A stretch of DNA of 64,000 nucleotides from Lentibacter algarum (lineage in GTDB: Bacteria; Pseudomonadota; Alphaproteobacteria; Rhodobacterales; Rhodobacteraceae): NCBI RefSeq assembly GCF_040580765.1, contig NZ_CP158687.1, positions 2,356,001 to 2,420,000 of the forward strand, in the 5' to 3' direction. The notes below the pieces were generated by a model. That model was not told where the DNA came from. It ran no database searches and worked only from the letters and a program-made list of their open reading frames with translations. This document shows positions 29,341 to 38,541 of the stretch, in pieces. Both the position numbers and the translations under genes were made by a program. Positions within the stretch are counted from its first letter, which is position 1; every line of letters begins with the position of its first letter.

Positions 29341-30081
29341 ATGAGCCGCGAGATACTAAAAATTACAGGCGAGGACCGCGAACACTTCCTACAAGGGCTT
29401 GTGAGCAATGACGTTACACGGCTGAAGCATGGGCTGGTCTACACCGCCATGCTGACACCTCAGGGCAAGTATATTGCGGATTTCTTTCTTGTGCCTGCTG
29501 GAGACGCGATCTTGCTTGATGTGGACGCGCGCCTTGCGCCGATGCTGATGCAGCGCCTCACCATGTACAAACTGCGCTCTAAGGTGAGCCTTGAGCCCGC
29601 TGGGCTTTGCCTGCACCGTGGCTTGGGCGCTGTGCCTGAGGGTGCTTTTGCAGACCCGCGCCATGAGGCGTTGGGCTGGCGGGCGTACCGCGAAGACCCT
29701 CAGGGCGAGGACAAGACCGACTGGGACGCCTTGCGCATCGCGCTCGGCGTGCCAGAGACGGGTACCGAGCTGACGCCAGATAGCTTTATTCTTGAGATGG
29801 GCTTTGAACGCCTCAATGGCGTGGACTTCAAGAAAGGCTGCTATGTCGGCCAAGAGGTCACTGCGCGGATGAAACATAAGACCGAACTGCGCAAGGGTCT
29901 GGCTCGGATTGAGGGCGAGGCGCCGCTTACGGAGGGTGCGGAGATCATCAGCGGCGGCAAGGCGGCGGGGACTGTGCTCAGCGTTGCGGGGACGACGGCA
30001 CTGGCTTATCTGCGATTTGATCGGACCGAAGCAGGGCTTGAAGCCGAAGGGCAGAGCCTGAGCTTTGAGCGCTTAGACTGA
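29341..30081 (+). CDS. ygfZ: tRNA-modifying folate-binding protein YgfZ
   Basis: A 246-residue GcvT-related protein that supports iron-sulfur cluster assembly using tetrahydrofolate. The family signature KGCYVGQEVTARMKHK, with its conserved cysteine, is near residue 170. MSREILKITGEDREHF is the chosen start, with GGGGAGAG upstream. A strong bidirectional terminator follows. Confidence 0.92.
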   Translation: MSREILKITGEDREHFLQGLVSNDVTRLKHGLVYTAMLTPQGKYIADFFLVPAGDAILLDVDARLAPMLMQRLTMYKLRSKVSLEPAGLCLHRGLGAVPEGAFADPRHEALGWRAYREDPQGEDKTDWDALRIALGVPETGTELTPDSFILEMGFERLNGVDFKKGCYVGQEVTARMKHKTELRKGLARIEGEAPLTEGAEIISGGKAAGTVLSVAGTTALAYLRFDRTEAGLEAEGQSLSFERLD

Positions 30082-30084
30082 CAC

Positions 30085-30117
30085 AAAAAAGCCCCCGCCA
30101 AAGGCGAGGGCTTTTTT
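30085..30117. terminator. bidirectional intrinsic terminator
   Basis: A GC-rich stem (GCCCCCGCC / GGCGAGGGC around AAA) flanked by A6 on the left and T6 on the right. It serves ygfZ on the plus strand and efp on the minus strand. Confidence 0.9.
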
Positions 30118-30135
30118 CGGACGCGTTGCTAGACT

Positions 30136-30699
30136 TTAGGCGCGCTCGGAATATTCCATCGTGTCAGTGTTGACGATAATCGCCTCATCCTGCCCGACGA
30201 AGGGCGGAACCATGACTTTGACGCCGTTTTGCAAAATCGCTGGCTTGAAGCTGTTGGCAGCTGTCTGACCTTTGACCACTGGCTCTGTCTCGGCAATCAC
30301 ACAGGTGACTTTCTGCGGCAAGGTTGCGTGGAGTGCTTCATCTTCGTGAAACTCCACGTAGATTGTCATGCCATCTTGCAAGAAGGGGCGACGCTCACCA
30401 AGCAGATCGGCGTCGAGCTGAACTTGGTCGTAAGTTTCTGTGTCCATGAAGATGAGCTGACCTGCATCCTCATAGAGGAACTGCATGTCTTTTTGCTCGA
30501 GGCGGACGCGCTCAACTTTATCGGCACTTCTAAACCGTTCGTTAAGCTTTGATCCGTTACGAAGGTTCTTCATCTCAACTTGAGCGAAGGCTCCACCCTT
30601 TCCGGGCTTTACGTGATCGACTTTGACAGCAGCCCAGAGGCCCCCGTTGTGCTCCAGAACATTCCCGGGGCGAATTTCGTTTCCGTTAATTTTAGGCAT
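30136..30699 (-). CDS. efp: elongation factor P
   Basis: A 187-residue EF-P. The N-terminal KOW-like domain carries [14 protein letters not shown], with the modifiable lysine at the loop tip, followed by two OB-fold domains ending in [12 protein letters not shown]. It relieves ribosome stalling on polyproline. No epmA or epmB is nearby. Convergent with ygfZ across the shared terminator. Confidence 0.95.
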   Translation of the reverse strand: MPKINGNEIRPGNVLEHNGGLWAAVKVDHVKPGKGGAFAQVEMKNLRNGSKLNERFRSADKVERVRLEQKDMQFLYEDAGQLIFMDTETYDQVQLDADLLGERRPFLQDGMTIYVEFHEDEALHATLPQKVTCVIAETEPVVKGQTAANSFKPAILQNGVKVMVPPFVGQDEAIIVNTDTMEYSERA

Positions 30700-30917
30700 T
30701 ATGGCAAAACCGTGGCAAAAGGTTGATCGGATTTAGGCTGCACCTATATCTTGGGGGAACACCCTTGGCAAGAAACCCATATATCGTGGTGCATTTGCTG
30801 AAAGATATGCACAAAACGCAAGGGAGCTATGCAAATACGCCCTATCCGAATCGGAATAAAGCGGTCATAACGAGCCTCACGCCGAAAAAGACAAGAGCAA
30901 AAAACAAAGGACGGATC

Positions 30918-31238
30918 ATGAGAGATTTCGTTGACGGCACGGCCTTCAATAACGAGCAAGGCAACCGTGCACGTAAACTATTTGCAGCCGTGGTACTGGC
31001 TGCCCTCGACGATGCTATCGCCGATGATAAAAAGTATGGCAACGGCCCTGAGCAAATCGCGCGCTGGGCCCGCTCGCGTGATGGCCGTGAAGTGCTGTCC
31101 TGTGCGGGGATTGACCCGAACGAACGCGTTGTAACTGGTTTGATGGACTTCGTGTCCAAAGGTGTTCGTACATCTGTTGCGCTGTCGCGCGAAGAGAGCG
31201 AGCGTCGGAATGCTGCTGCACAGGCTGAAGCCGCCTAA
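30918..31238 (+). CDS. DUF6280-type conserved small protein
   Basis: A 106-residue soluble protein beginning [20 protein letters not shown], strongly reminiscent of the short Rhodobacterales proteins grouped as DUF6280; that label is from memory. It contains a helical N-terminal half and a C-terminal Ala/Glu-rich tail. The ATG at 30918 has AAAGGACGG before it; the open frame continues upstream without start signals. It is followed by an intrinsic terminator. Function unknown. Confidence 0.75.
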   Translation: MRDFVDGTAFNNEQGNRARKLFAAVVLAALDDAIADDKKYGNGPEQIARWARSRDGREVLSCAGIDPNERVVTGLMDFVSKGVRTSVALSREESERRNAAAQAEAA

Positions 31239-31263
31239 GCACACCGTTCTATTTTGCAAAATC

Positions 31264-31287
31264 GGCCCTCCCTCGGGGGCCTTTTTT
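31264..31287 (+). terminator. intrinsic terminator
   Basis: A GGCCCT/GGGGCC stem followed by six T residues, 25 bases after the stop of the preceding small gene and just before cobQ. Confidence 0.85.
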
Positions 31288-31312
31288 GTGTCTGGCATAT
31301 GGAAAAGCGCAG

Positions 31313-32761
31313 ATGACCAAAGCAGTGATGATACAGGGCACAGGCTCTGATGTGGGCAAGTCGCTTCTTGTGGCGGGCTTGTGCCGCGCGGCGGCCAATC
31401 GTGGCCTCAGCGTTGCGCCGTTTAAGCCGCAGAATATGTCTAACAACGCCGCCGTGACGGCAGACGGCGGCGAGATCGGCCGCGCGCAGGCCCTTCAGGC
31501 ACTGGCCTGCCGCATTGCGCCGCACACCGATATGAACCCCGTGCTCTTAAAGCCCGAAAGCGAAACTGGTGCGCAAGTGATTGTGCAGGGCAAACGCGTG
31601 GGCACGCAAGCGGCGCGCGACTTTGGCAAGAAAAAGCAAAGCCTTATCGGCCCCGTGCTGGAAAGCTTTGAACGGCTCAAAGCGCAATATGATCTTGTGC
31701 TTGTTGAGGGCGCTGGCAGCCCTGCCGAGATCAATCTGCGCCGCGGTGATATTGCCAATATGGGTTTTGCGGAGGTTGCGCATGTCCCTGTGATCCTTAC
31801 GGGGGATATTAACAAAGGCGGAGTGATTGCCCAAATTGTGGGCACGCAGGCTGTTTTGCCACCCGAGGACACGGCCCATATCAAAGCCTTTATTGTGAAC
31901 AAGTTTCGCGGCGATGTACGCCTCTTTGACGACGGTCTGAGCGCGATCGAAGCGTTTACGGGGTGGCCCTCGATGGGTGTTGTACCGTGGTTCTTTGAAG
32001 CCTGCCGCTTGCCTGCGGAGGATGCACCAGAGCTTGGGCTTGGTGGCGACGGAAAGCTCAAGATTGCTGTGCCGCTTTTGTCGCGGATTGCAAATTTTGA
32101 TGATTTTGACCCGCTGGCGTCGGAGCCTGATGTCAGCCTTGTGATGGTCCCGCCAGGGCAGCCCCTGCCCGCGGATGCAACACTTGTGATCTTGCCTGGC
32201 AGCAAATCCACTATCGCGGACCTCGCCTTCTTGCGTGCGCAGGGCTGGGATATTGATCTTGCGGCACATATCCGCCGTGGCGGGCATGTGTTGGGCATTT
32301 GTGGGGGCTATCAGATGCTGGGGTGCGAGATTGCCGACCCAGAGGGGCTGGAAGGCGCGGCGAGCGCTGTAGCAGGCCTTGGGCTTCTGGATGTGGTGAC
32401 CGTAATGCGCCCTGAAAAGCGGGTGCAGCTGACACAGGCAGCAGACAAGCTGACTGGCGCGCCAGTCAGCGGCTATGAAATTCACCTAGGAGAGACCACA
32501 GGTGCGGACTGCGGGCGCGGCTGGCTGACTGTTGAGGGCGCAGCGCATGGCGCAGCAAGCCAAAATGGGCGGATCAGGGGCTGCTATTTACATGGATTGT
32601 TTACATCAGATCGCTACCGAGCGGCCTTTTTGCAGGGCTATGATGCAAGCTCAAATTTGAGCTATGATGCGGATGTAGACGCCATTCTCGATGCGCTTGC
32701 GGCACATCTAGAGGAGCATCTCGACATCGATCAGATTTTGGAAATAGCCGCGCAGGCCTGA
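31313..32761 (+). CDS. cobQ: cobyric acid synthase
   Basis: A 482-residue amidotransferase of cobalamin synthesis, amidating four side chains of adenosylcobyrinic acid diamide. The N-terminal dethiobiotin-synthetase-like ATPase has [18 protein letters not shown] and [10 protein letters not shown]. The class I glutaminase domain has the nucleophile in [11 protein letters not shown] and the catalytic histidine in [10 protein letters not shown]. The ATG at 31313 is preferred over a GTG nine codons upstream that lies in the terminator. No other cob genes are adjacent, although a cobalamin riboswitch is 12 kb away. Confidence 0.95.
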   Translation: MTKAVMIQGTGSDVGKSLLVAGLCRAAANRGLSVAPFKPQNMSNNAAVTADGGEIGRAQALQALACRIAPHTDMNPVLLKPESETGAQVIVQGKRVGTQAARDFGKKKQSLIGPVLESFERLKAQYDLVLVEGAGSPAEINLRRGDIANMGFAEVAHVPVILTGDINKGGVIAQIVGTQAVLPPEDTAHIKAFIVNKFRGDVRLFDDGLSAIEAFTGWPSMGVVPWFFEACRLPAEDAPELGLGGDGKLKIAVPLLSRIANFDDFDPLASEPDVSLVMVPPGQPLPADATLVILPGSKSTIADLAFLRAQGWDIDLAAHIRRGGHVLGICGGYQMLGCEIADPEGLEGAASAVAGLGLLDVVTVMRPEKRVQLTQAADKLTGAPVSGYEIHLGETTGADCGRGWLTVEGAAHGAASQNGRIRGCYLHGLFTSDRYRAAFLQGYDASSNLSYDADVDAILDALAAHLEEHLDIDQILEIAAQA

Positions 32762-32762
32762 G

Positions 32763-33614
32763 TTATTCGAACTCTTGCGCCATCAGCGCACGGTGAATTT
32801 CACGCCGCACGAGCTTTCGAACATTGCGGGTGATCCGTTCGCCCAAAGCGCCTTGCAGCTCTTGACGGACGATATCAGCCACCATTTCGCGCAGCGCATC
32901 TTCATCTAACAAAGTCTCGTCCCCTGCGAGGAAATCGTATTCATCCTCCGCTTCGGTGACCTCGTCGGCCTCATCCGCAGCATCAAAGTCATGATGCTGC
33001 TCTGCAAACGCCTCAGGGGCAGACATATTCTCATCGGTATCGTCTTCATTGCCGTGGTCTTCCCACTGCAAAGTCTCGACGCTTTCTTCGTTTTCTTCTT
33101 CCCATTCACCGTCTTGGCTCGAAACAGCTGCTTCTAACTGCTCGATGCGGTCCTTCAGGCTTTCGCCTTCTGGCGCTTTGCTGTGTTCATCTGCGCTCTG
33201 TTCGAGCGCCTGTTCTACTTCAGCAGCGCGCTCTGCGCCCTCTTCAGACACGGCCTCTGGCTGTGTCTCTTCAGACACCTCAGCGTGGTGTTCTACGGCT
33301 TCGGTCGCATCTTCGGCTTCGTCTGCCGCTTCGATTTCGAGTTCGGCTTCTGCTTCAGGCTCTGAGCTATCTTCAGATTCAACCACGGTTTCTGGCGCTT
33401 CGGCAACTCTGAGCGACGGTGTCAGAACAAGCTTGTCGAGCACCGCAGGCTTCTCCGCAGGGCTCTCGGCTTCGGAGACGGGCTCAGGGGCTTTGTTTTC
33501 AAAAATCTTTGAGGCCTTACGAACCTCGGCTTGCGCGCCGCCGCTCTCTGAAACGAGCCTGCGTATGGACGACAAAACGTCTTCGATTTCCACGTTTGTT
33601 ACGGGGTCTGACAT
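32763..33614 (-). CDS. PopZ-like acidic polar-organiser family protein (DUF2497)
   Basis: A 283-residue protein with PopZ architecture. A short N-terminal helix EIEDVLSSIRRLVSE matches the PopZ partner-binding helix. Then comes a very acidic, Glu/Ala/Ser-rich disordered linker of about 170 residues. A C-terminal helical oligomerisation region follows (ALREMVADIVRQELQGALG, then NVRKLVRREIHRALMAQ). In Caulobacter PopZ builds polar condensates anchoring the centromere; the role here is inferred. Located downstream of tolC on the same strand, an order I associate with Rhodobacterales. Confidence 0.72.
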   Translation of the reverse strand: MSDPVTNVEIEDVLSSIRRLVSESGGAQAEVRKASKIFENKAPEPVSEAESPAEKPAVLDKLVLTPSLRVAEAPETVVESEDSSEPEAEAELEIEAADEAEDATEAVEHHAEVSEETQPEAVSEEGAERAAEVEQALEQSADEHSKAPEGESLKDRIEQLEAAVSSQDGEWEEENEESVETLQWEDHGNEDDTDENMSAPEAFAEQHHDFDAADEADEVTEAEDEYDFLAGDETLLDEDALREMVADIVRQELQGALGERITRNVRKLVRREIHRALMAQEFE

Positions 33615-33686
33615 TACTTTATACCACTCTTGCCTCACACCGATTGTAGCGCGCGGCCTAGATTCTCACAACCGATATGAAAGATT

Positions 33687-35114
33687 TTACTCTTTGCCGA
33701 GTGATTTAAGCACACGGTCCAGCTGCTTGCCTTGCTTTGAGCTGCTGGTTGGAGCTGTTTTAACGAGGTTATAATAGGCGGCAGGATCATACCGGGGCAC
33801 ATTGAGATTAAGCCGTTCGGCTGTCAGAAGGCCCATGGTTGCAAGGAGCATATATCCTGCACGGACCTCATCAATCTGCGCCGACACGAGGCTTGCGCGC
33901 GCGTCCAGTAGCTCTTGCTCTGCATCAAGTACATCTAGTGTCGTACGAGCGCCGAGAGTGGCTTCTTCGCGCACCCCACGGAACGCCACCTGCGCCGCGC
34001 TTACCTGTTCAGAGCTGGCAGCAGAGGTTGCGCGCGCCACATTAAGCTGCGCCCAAGCGTTGCCAACGTTCTGAGCGATTTGCAGCTGGCCGATGTGAAG
34101 ATCTGCACGCGCAGAATCGCGCTGCGCGCGTGCCTTGCGTTCTAGCGCACTAAGGCGCCCACCTTGATAAATCGGCTGGCTGGCCGAAAGGCCAAGGCTC
34201 GCGCTTTCACCACCGTTGGCTGAATTGAAGGTGTCGCTGACGCCGATGTTGCTGGTGATTTTGAGCTGAGGTCTTTTGCCCGCTTCGGCGACAAGAATAC
34301 CAAGCTCGGATGCGCTCACCTGATGCTGAACACGCTTGAGATCAGGATGGGTTCTCAGAGCAAGGGCCTTGGCGCCATCAAGTGACGTCGCTGGCGACTT
34401 GATGGCTTTGGGCGCGTTCAAAGCGCCAGGCTTGCGACCAACAACCGCGCGGTAGCTTTCGACCCCACGGGCCAGATCGCCCTCGGCCGCGGCAAGCTGG
34501 GCACGGGTCGCTGCCAAACGAGCTTCGGCGATGGACACATCTGTGCGAGTGACCTCACCCACTTCGAAACGGTCGCGTGCGGCACGCAGTTCTTCAGAAA
34601 TAACACGCAGGTTGTTGCGGCGCAGGCGCACAAACTCCGTCGCGCGGCGGACTTCGAAATAGGCGTCCACTGCCGACATCAGCACCTGCTGCTCAACAGA
34701 GACAAGTGACTCGCGCGTCGCCAGAACAGTTTCTTTCGCGATATCCATGCGTAAGCGATTGGCCCCACCATCATAGAGCATCAGCTCCGCGGCCAAGCCG
34801 ACTGTGGTGGAAACGGATTCTGAGGTTACGCCGAGAGGCGCACTGCCTGAAACCGCATCTGAATATGAATACGTAAGCGAGCTGGTCCAGCCGACAATCG
34901 GGCGCAACGCGGCCATAGCGACGGCCACATCTTCATCTGCAGCACGCAAGAGCGCGCGGTTTTTGTCAAGCAGACCACTGTTTTGGTAGGCTCCGACAAG
35001 AGCGTCCGCGAGCGTCTCAGCTTGGAGCTTGTCAGCACTCGCGCCCAACGTGAAGACAAGGGCTGTTGCAACCGCGACACCGCGCATCGCTTTTTTCGTC
35101 AATCCAAGCCACAT
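33687..35114 (-). CDS. tolC: TolC-family outer membrane efflux protein
   Basis: A 475-residue outer-membrane channel. A signal peptide (MRGVAVATALVFTLGASADKLQAETL) is followed by two OEP repeats rich in long amphipathic helices, such as QQVLMSAVDAYFEVRRATEF and TTLDVLDAEQELLDARASLV, the latter being the classic TolC signature. It partners with tripartite pumps or type I secretion. The start at 35114 has GGAG ten bases upstream. It lies 43 bases after pcm and probably shares its transcript. Confidence 0.9.
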   Translation of the reverse strand: MWLGLTKKAMRGVAVATALVFTLGASADKLQAETLADALVGAYQNSGLLDKNRALLRAADEDVAVAMAALRPIVGWTSSLTYSYSDAVSGSAPLGVTSESVSTTVGLAAELMLYDGGANRLRMDIAKETVLATRESLVSVEQQVLMSAVDAYFEVRRATEFVRLRRNNLRVISEELRAARDRFEVGEVTRTDVSIAEARLAATRAQLAAAEGDLARGVESYRAVVGRKPGALNAPKAIKSPATSLDGAKALALRTHPDLKRVQHQVSASELGILVAEAGKRPQLKITSNIGVSDTFNSANGGESASLGLSASQPIYQGGRLSALERKARAQRDSARADLHIGQLQIAQNVGNAWAQLNVARATSAASSEQVSAAQVAFRGVREEATLGARTTLDVLDAEQELLDARASLVSAQIDEVRAGYMLLATMGLLTAERLNLNVPRYDPAAYYNLVKTAPTSSSKQGKQLDRVLKSLGKE

Positions 35115-35157
35115 AGGGCGCACTCCAGACTTCACATCATTTACGCCAAAGGGCGGT

Positions 35158-35811
35158 TTAGAGACTAAAGGCTTCTTCGCGTTCAAACCCAGCCAGCACG
35201 GGTGCGCTTGCATTGAACGAAAAGCGCCAGTTCATCTGGCCGTTAACCTTCAGACCAATACGCACAGTGCCGAGATTTCCGTCGGCAAAGATAGCTGCCA
35301 TACGGCCACCGTCTTTAAGCTGATCAATGATCGCTTGCGGCACGACTTCAACAGCGCCTTCAACAGTGATCACATCATATGGCCCGTGCTGAGGAGCACC
35401 TGCGGCGATCGGCCCTGTCTCAACGACCGCATTCACAACGCCTGTTTCGGCCAAGAGCGTCTCTGCATCGCGGGCCAGCGTCTCGTCTTCTTCGACAGCA
35501 ATGACGGCTTGCGCCATTTGAGCGATTACAGCAGAGGAGTAGCCCATGCCTGCGCCCAAATCGAGCACGAGCTCGTCTGCGGTGATGTCGAGCGCATCGA
35601 GCATTTTGGCAAGTGTGCGTGGCTCAAGCAGGACACGATCTTTGGAAAATGCAAGGTTTTCACCAAGATAAGCTGCCTCTCGCAGGGCTTGTGGCACAAA
35701 GTTTTCGCGCTCAACACTCAGCAAGGCTTCGATGATAGGGTATTTGGTGACATCGGAGGGACGCACCTGATTGTCCACCATCATGCGGCGGCGATCGGCA
35801 AAATTTGTCAT
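35158..35811 (-). CDS. pcm: protein-L-isoaspartate O-methyltransferase
   Basis: A 217-residue SAM methyltransferase. Motif I is VLDLGAGMGYSSAVIAQMA and the N-terminal MVDNQVRPSDVT is typical of the alphaproteobacterial PCMT family. It repairs isoaspartyl residues or acts as a related methylase. First gene of the apparent pcm-tolC-PopZ-like cluster on the minus strand. Confidence 0.9.
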   Translation of the reverse strand: MTNFADRRRMMVDNQVRPSDVTKYPIIEALLSVERENFVPQALREAAYLGENLAFSKDRVLLEPRTLAKMLDALDITADELVLDLGAGMGYSSAVIAQMAQAVIAVEEDETLARDAETLLAETGVVNAVVETGPIAAGAPQHGPYDVITVEGAVEVVPQAIIDQLKDGGRMAAIFADGNLGTVRIGLKVNGQMNWRFSFNASAPVLAGFEREEAFSL

Positions 35812-35941
35812 AAGTGAACCCGTTCATTCAGAATCTATAGTCAGGTTCTGACACATTCCCTGCCCCCCTTCAATCCAAAGCCGCACGAGGCCCCTTGCGC
35901 GGGGGGGGCGAATGGGCTAATCCGCGTCTCGAACCACGGAG

Positions 35942-36015
35942 GGCGAGTTGGCGGAGTGGTTACGCAGCGGATTGCAAATCCGTGTACAGGAGTTCGATTC
36001 TCCTACTCGCCTCCA
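35942..36015 (+). tRNA. tRNA-Cys (GCA)
   Basis: The acceptor stem GGCGAGT pairs with ACTCGCC, the D-loop reads GCGGAGTGGTTACGC, the anticodon loop is TTGCAAA with anticodon GCA, the T-arm contains GTTCGATTC, and a genomic TCCA end is present at 36012-36015. Confidence 0.97.
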
Positions 36016-36424
36016 CTTAAAATCAAGCTATTTCAGAAAATTTATCGCAGGTCTCGCGTGCGCGGGGCGTTTGTACTTTGGGGTTTTAATCTGTGCGTTT
36101 TGCAAGTGACCTAACACCCGAAAATCATAAAAATGGCGAGAGTCCAGTTTTGAGACTCTCGCCAGAAACTGCTAAAAGGTCTTTTTACAATTGATTGCTG
36201 AATAACCGCTCAAACACACACCAGCACTGCACAGCAATCCTGTGGGAACACGCTCTTTCGAGTTAGTGCAGGACTAAGAATAAGTCCAGATTTGAGACTT
36301 TTTCAAGCCAAGAAGTCCAAAAAGTCTAAAATATAGACAAAAAGCAACCCGTTCACATTCCCTTAAGAAACCTCTGTTTTCTTGAAAAGACTGCATCCAT
36401 TGCCAAGGCGATGCCTGCAATGTA
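36016..36424. other. 409-bp gap after tRNA-Cys
   Basis: No convincing gene. It contains a perfect hairpin at 36135-36163, listed separately. The remainder is AT-rich and otherwise featureless. Confidence 0.5.
36135..36163. repeat. perfect 10-bp hairpin
   Basis: GGCGAGAGTC and its exact complement flank a nine-base loop. There is no T tract directly after it. It could be a processing or stabilising hairpin, or a terminator for the tRNA-Cys transcript 120 bases upstream. Confidence 0.55.
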
Positions 36425-36754
36425 GTGTTTTATCACATTTTGCGATTTGGAGCGCACGACTTGGACAATCTTGGCAAAACCGCACAACTCAGGCAGCTCC
36501 TTTTTGGTCTCGAGAAAGACTTGGGTATCAGTGAGCTCGGAACCGTGAAGCAAAATATCCTATATGCGGCAACGCTCGTGGCCAAGCCGGATGCGCCTAT
36601 AGACACAGATGATATACGCACGCATGAGCTGGTTGACGGTGTCCCACGAAGCACATTTTTCAAAGCACTCAAGGAGCTGGTTGCTGCGGGTTTTTTACAG
36701 CACTCAGATGGCACGCAAAGAGCCAGCTACATGCTCACAGACAAGGTGAAGTAA
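36425..36754 (+). CDS. winged-helix DNA-binding protein
   Basis: Up to 109 residues with a GTG start at 36425 that is uncertain, since no good ribosome site is visible. The C-terminal 70 residues look like a winged helix: TVKQNILYAATLVA, then DDIRTHELVDGVPRSTFFKAL as the recognition region, then LVAAGFLQHSDGTQRASYML as the wing. It precedes, by 19 bases, a membrane protein gene that it may regulate or be co-transcribed with. I do not recognise a specific family. Confidence 0.6.
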   Translation: MFYHILRFGAHDLDNLGKTAQLRQLLFGLEKDLGISELGTVKQNILYAATLVAKPDAPIDTDDIRTHELVDGVPRSTFFKALKELVAAGFLQHSDGTQRASYMLTDKVK

Positions 36755-36773
36755 ATTTTAGTAAGGTAAGGTA

Positions 36774-37343
36774 TTGCAGACAGGCTCTTTTAGAGATGAC
36801 TGGCTTTTTCCATTCATCATCATCACAGTGATTTACTTAGTCTCTTTTGGACTAACGATTTACTGGCTTTTGCCCGTACAACAAATGTATGCACCCGAAA
36901 TGGCGGCTTTCGCGAGCCTGCTGTTCTTGCCACATGGTGTGCGTGTCCTTTCCGCATGGCTGCTTGGCTGGAAGTCGATTGTTTTGATAGCACCCGTGGC
37001 GCTCTTTACGCATTGGCTCATATTTGATGCGGAGGGCTTTTCTGCCTCAGGCATTCTTGGCGCAATGTCAGGCGTCATATGTGCTGCAACGAGCTTTTGG
37101 CTCCTCGCGAAAGCGGGGCTCGACTTTCAAATTTCCAATAGCAAGCCGGCCAATTGGCGGGACATTATGGTGGCTGGCTGTTTGGCCTCGGTGGTCAATA
37201 CGCTGGGCAGAGGCTGGATGTTGGGACTAGATACAACCACAATGACAGGCTACCTGCTTGGCGATGTCTCTGGGCTTTTCGCCTGTATGTTTATCTTGAT
37301 GCTGACCTTCAAAGCGCTGCGCACCCGATACGCGCAAAGCTAA
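36774..37343 (+). CDS. unknown multi-spanning membrane protein
   Basis: A 189-residue inner-membrane protein with about five or six hydrophobic segments, for example FIIITVIYLVSFGLTIYWLL, GILGAMSGVICAATSFWLLA and GLFACMFILMLTF. The start is TTG at 36774 with AAGGTAAGG ahead of it. No catalytic motif is visible; a MASE-like sensory membrane domain without an output domain is one possibility. It ends 23 bases from the convergent mrp operon and follows the winged-helix gene closely. Confidence 0.6.
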   Translation: MQTGSFRDDWLFPFIIITVIYLVSFGLTIYWLLPVQQMYAPEMAAFASLLFLPHGVRVLSAWLLGWKSIVLIAPVALFTHWLIFDAEGFSASGILGAMSGVICAATSFWLLAKAGLDFQISNSKPANWRDIMVAGCLASVVNTLGRGWMLGLDTTTMTGYLLGDVSGLFACMFILMLTFKALRTRYAQS

Positions 37344-37366
37344 AATTTCATTTCTTTTCCAGCGGT

Positions 37367-37756
37367 TTACGTGTCGCTTGCAGGGCCTAAATCCTGATCG
37401 TCTTCAGGTGCTTTTAGCGTTGACCAAGTGTCATCCCGCGGCGGCGCAGGCGGGGTTTCGCAAGTGCGCAGATGAATGTTCACTTTGGCAATAAAATTCG
37501 CCGAGATCGGCGCCGTGACAAATAGAAACGCCATGATCAAGAGCTCGTGCATTGAGGGCGCGCCCGAGACGTAGGAGTAGGTCATCGACGCAAGAAGCAG
37601 TGCGCCGATGCCCACTGTTCCAACTTTTGTCGGCGCGTGAAGCCGCGTCATGGAGTCGTTGAACTTGAGTAGACCGAGCACACCGACAAGCGCAAAGCCT
37701 GATCCGATAAGAAGAAAGATCGCTGTGGCGTAGGTTCCTATAACTTCAAAAGTCAT
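37367..37756 (-). CDS. mrpG: Na+/H+ antiporter subunit G
   Basis: A 129-residue subunit with three membrane helices; LLIGSGFALVGVLGLLKFND and MTRLHAPTKVGTVGIG are characteristic of MrpG/MnhG. The C-terminal tail (TPPAPPRDDTWST) is soluble. Last gene of the operon, overlapping mrpF by four bases. Confidence 0.93.
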   Translation of the reverse strand: MTFEVIGTYATAIFLLIGSGFALVGVLGLLKFNDSMTRLHAPTKVGTVGIGALLLASMTYSYVSGAPSMHELLIMAFLFVTAPISANFIAKVNIHLRTCETPPAPPRDDTWSTLKAPEDDQDLGPASDT

Positions 37757-38040
37757 TCGATGATGTCCCCCCGCAGAATGAATCGCGCAAGTGCGACTGT
37801 GGACACGAAGCCAAGCATTGCGATGAGCAAGGAGACTTCAAAATAAATCCGCACACCTTGGTGAATGCCCAGCAGGATCACGAGGCCGAGCGCATTGATC
37901 ACCATGGTATCGAGCGCCAAGATACGATCGCCTGTGCTTGGGCCAAGAACGAGGCGGATCATACACATCAGCTGCGCCACAGCGAGCGATATAAAGGCAA
38001 TGCTGAGCGCTAAGCTCATCAGATCGGGAGCAGACATCAT
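37753..38040 (-). CDS. mrpF: Na+/H+ antiporter subunit F
   Basis: A 95-residue three-helix protein containing MIRLVLGPSTGDRILALDTM, the conserved core of MrpF/MnhF. It overlaps mrpE upstream and mrpG downstream by four bases each. Confidence 0.93.
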   Translation of the reverse strand: MMSAPDLMSLALSIAFISLAVAQLMCMIRLVLGPSTGDRILALDTMVINALGLVILLGIHQGVRIYFEVSLLIAMLGFVSTVALARFILRGDIIE

Positions 38041-38540
38041 GAGAAAATCTCCTTCAGGCGGGCCTCATAGCGGCTCTTAATATCGTCGCGCACGGCGTCC
38101 GGATCCTCGGTGTGGAGAACATGCACCAAAAGGCTGTGGCCCTCATCAGACAGATCGGCAGAGACTGTCCCTGGCGTGAGAGTGATTGTTCCTGCGAGCA
38201 TGGTGATGGCCTCGGGCTCCAAAAGATCAAGCGGGACGACAATCCATGCGGGTTTGAGCTTGGCGTTTGGTACGGTAAGCACAATCCATGCAACCTGCAC
38301 ATTGGCGACCATGATGTCCCACATCACAAGGAAGCTGTAGCGGATCATCTTGAAGAGGCGGAAGCGATGGGGCGTATCGGGCCACCACGCGGAAGTTCCC
38401 CAAGGGATCAGGATCCCTAGGATCACACCGAAGACAGCCATGCCAGCGGAGAACTCGTTTTGCAGCACGATCCAGACGACAGCGAGCAGCAGTGTCAGAA
38501 ACGGATGTGGCATAAGCCAGCGGAATGCACGTCCTAGCAT
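38037..38540 (-). CDS. mrpE: Na+/H+ antiporter subunit E
   Basis: A 167-residue protein with N-terminal membrane helices and a soluble C-terminal domain; MLAGTITLTPGTVSADL is the MrpE signature. It begins one base after the mrpD stop region and overlaps mrpF. Confidence 0.93.
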   Translation of the reverse strand: MLGRAFRWLMPHPFLTLLLAVVWIVLQNEFSAGMAVFGVILGILIPWGTSAWWPDTPHRFRLFKMIRYSFLVMWDIMVANVQVAWIVLTVPNAKLKPAWIVVPLDLLEPEAITMLAGTITLTPGTVSADLSDEGHSLLVHVLHTEDPDAVRDDIKSRYEARLKEIFS

Positions 38541-38541
38541 C

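Noticed and set aside
30723..30917. 65-codon extension of the DUF6280-type gene
   Set aside because: The strong AAAGGACGG site lies before the ATG at 30918, and the extension resembles the efp promoter region.
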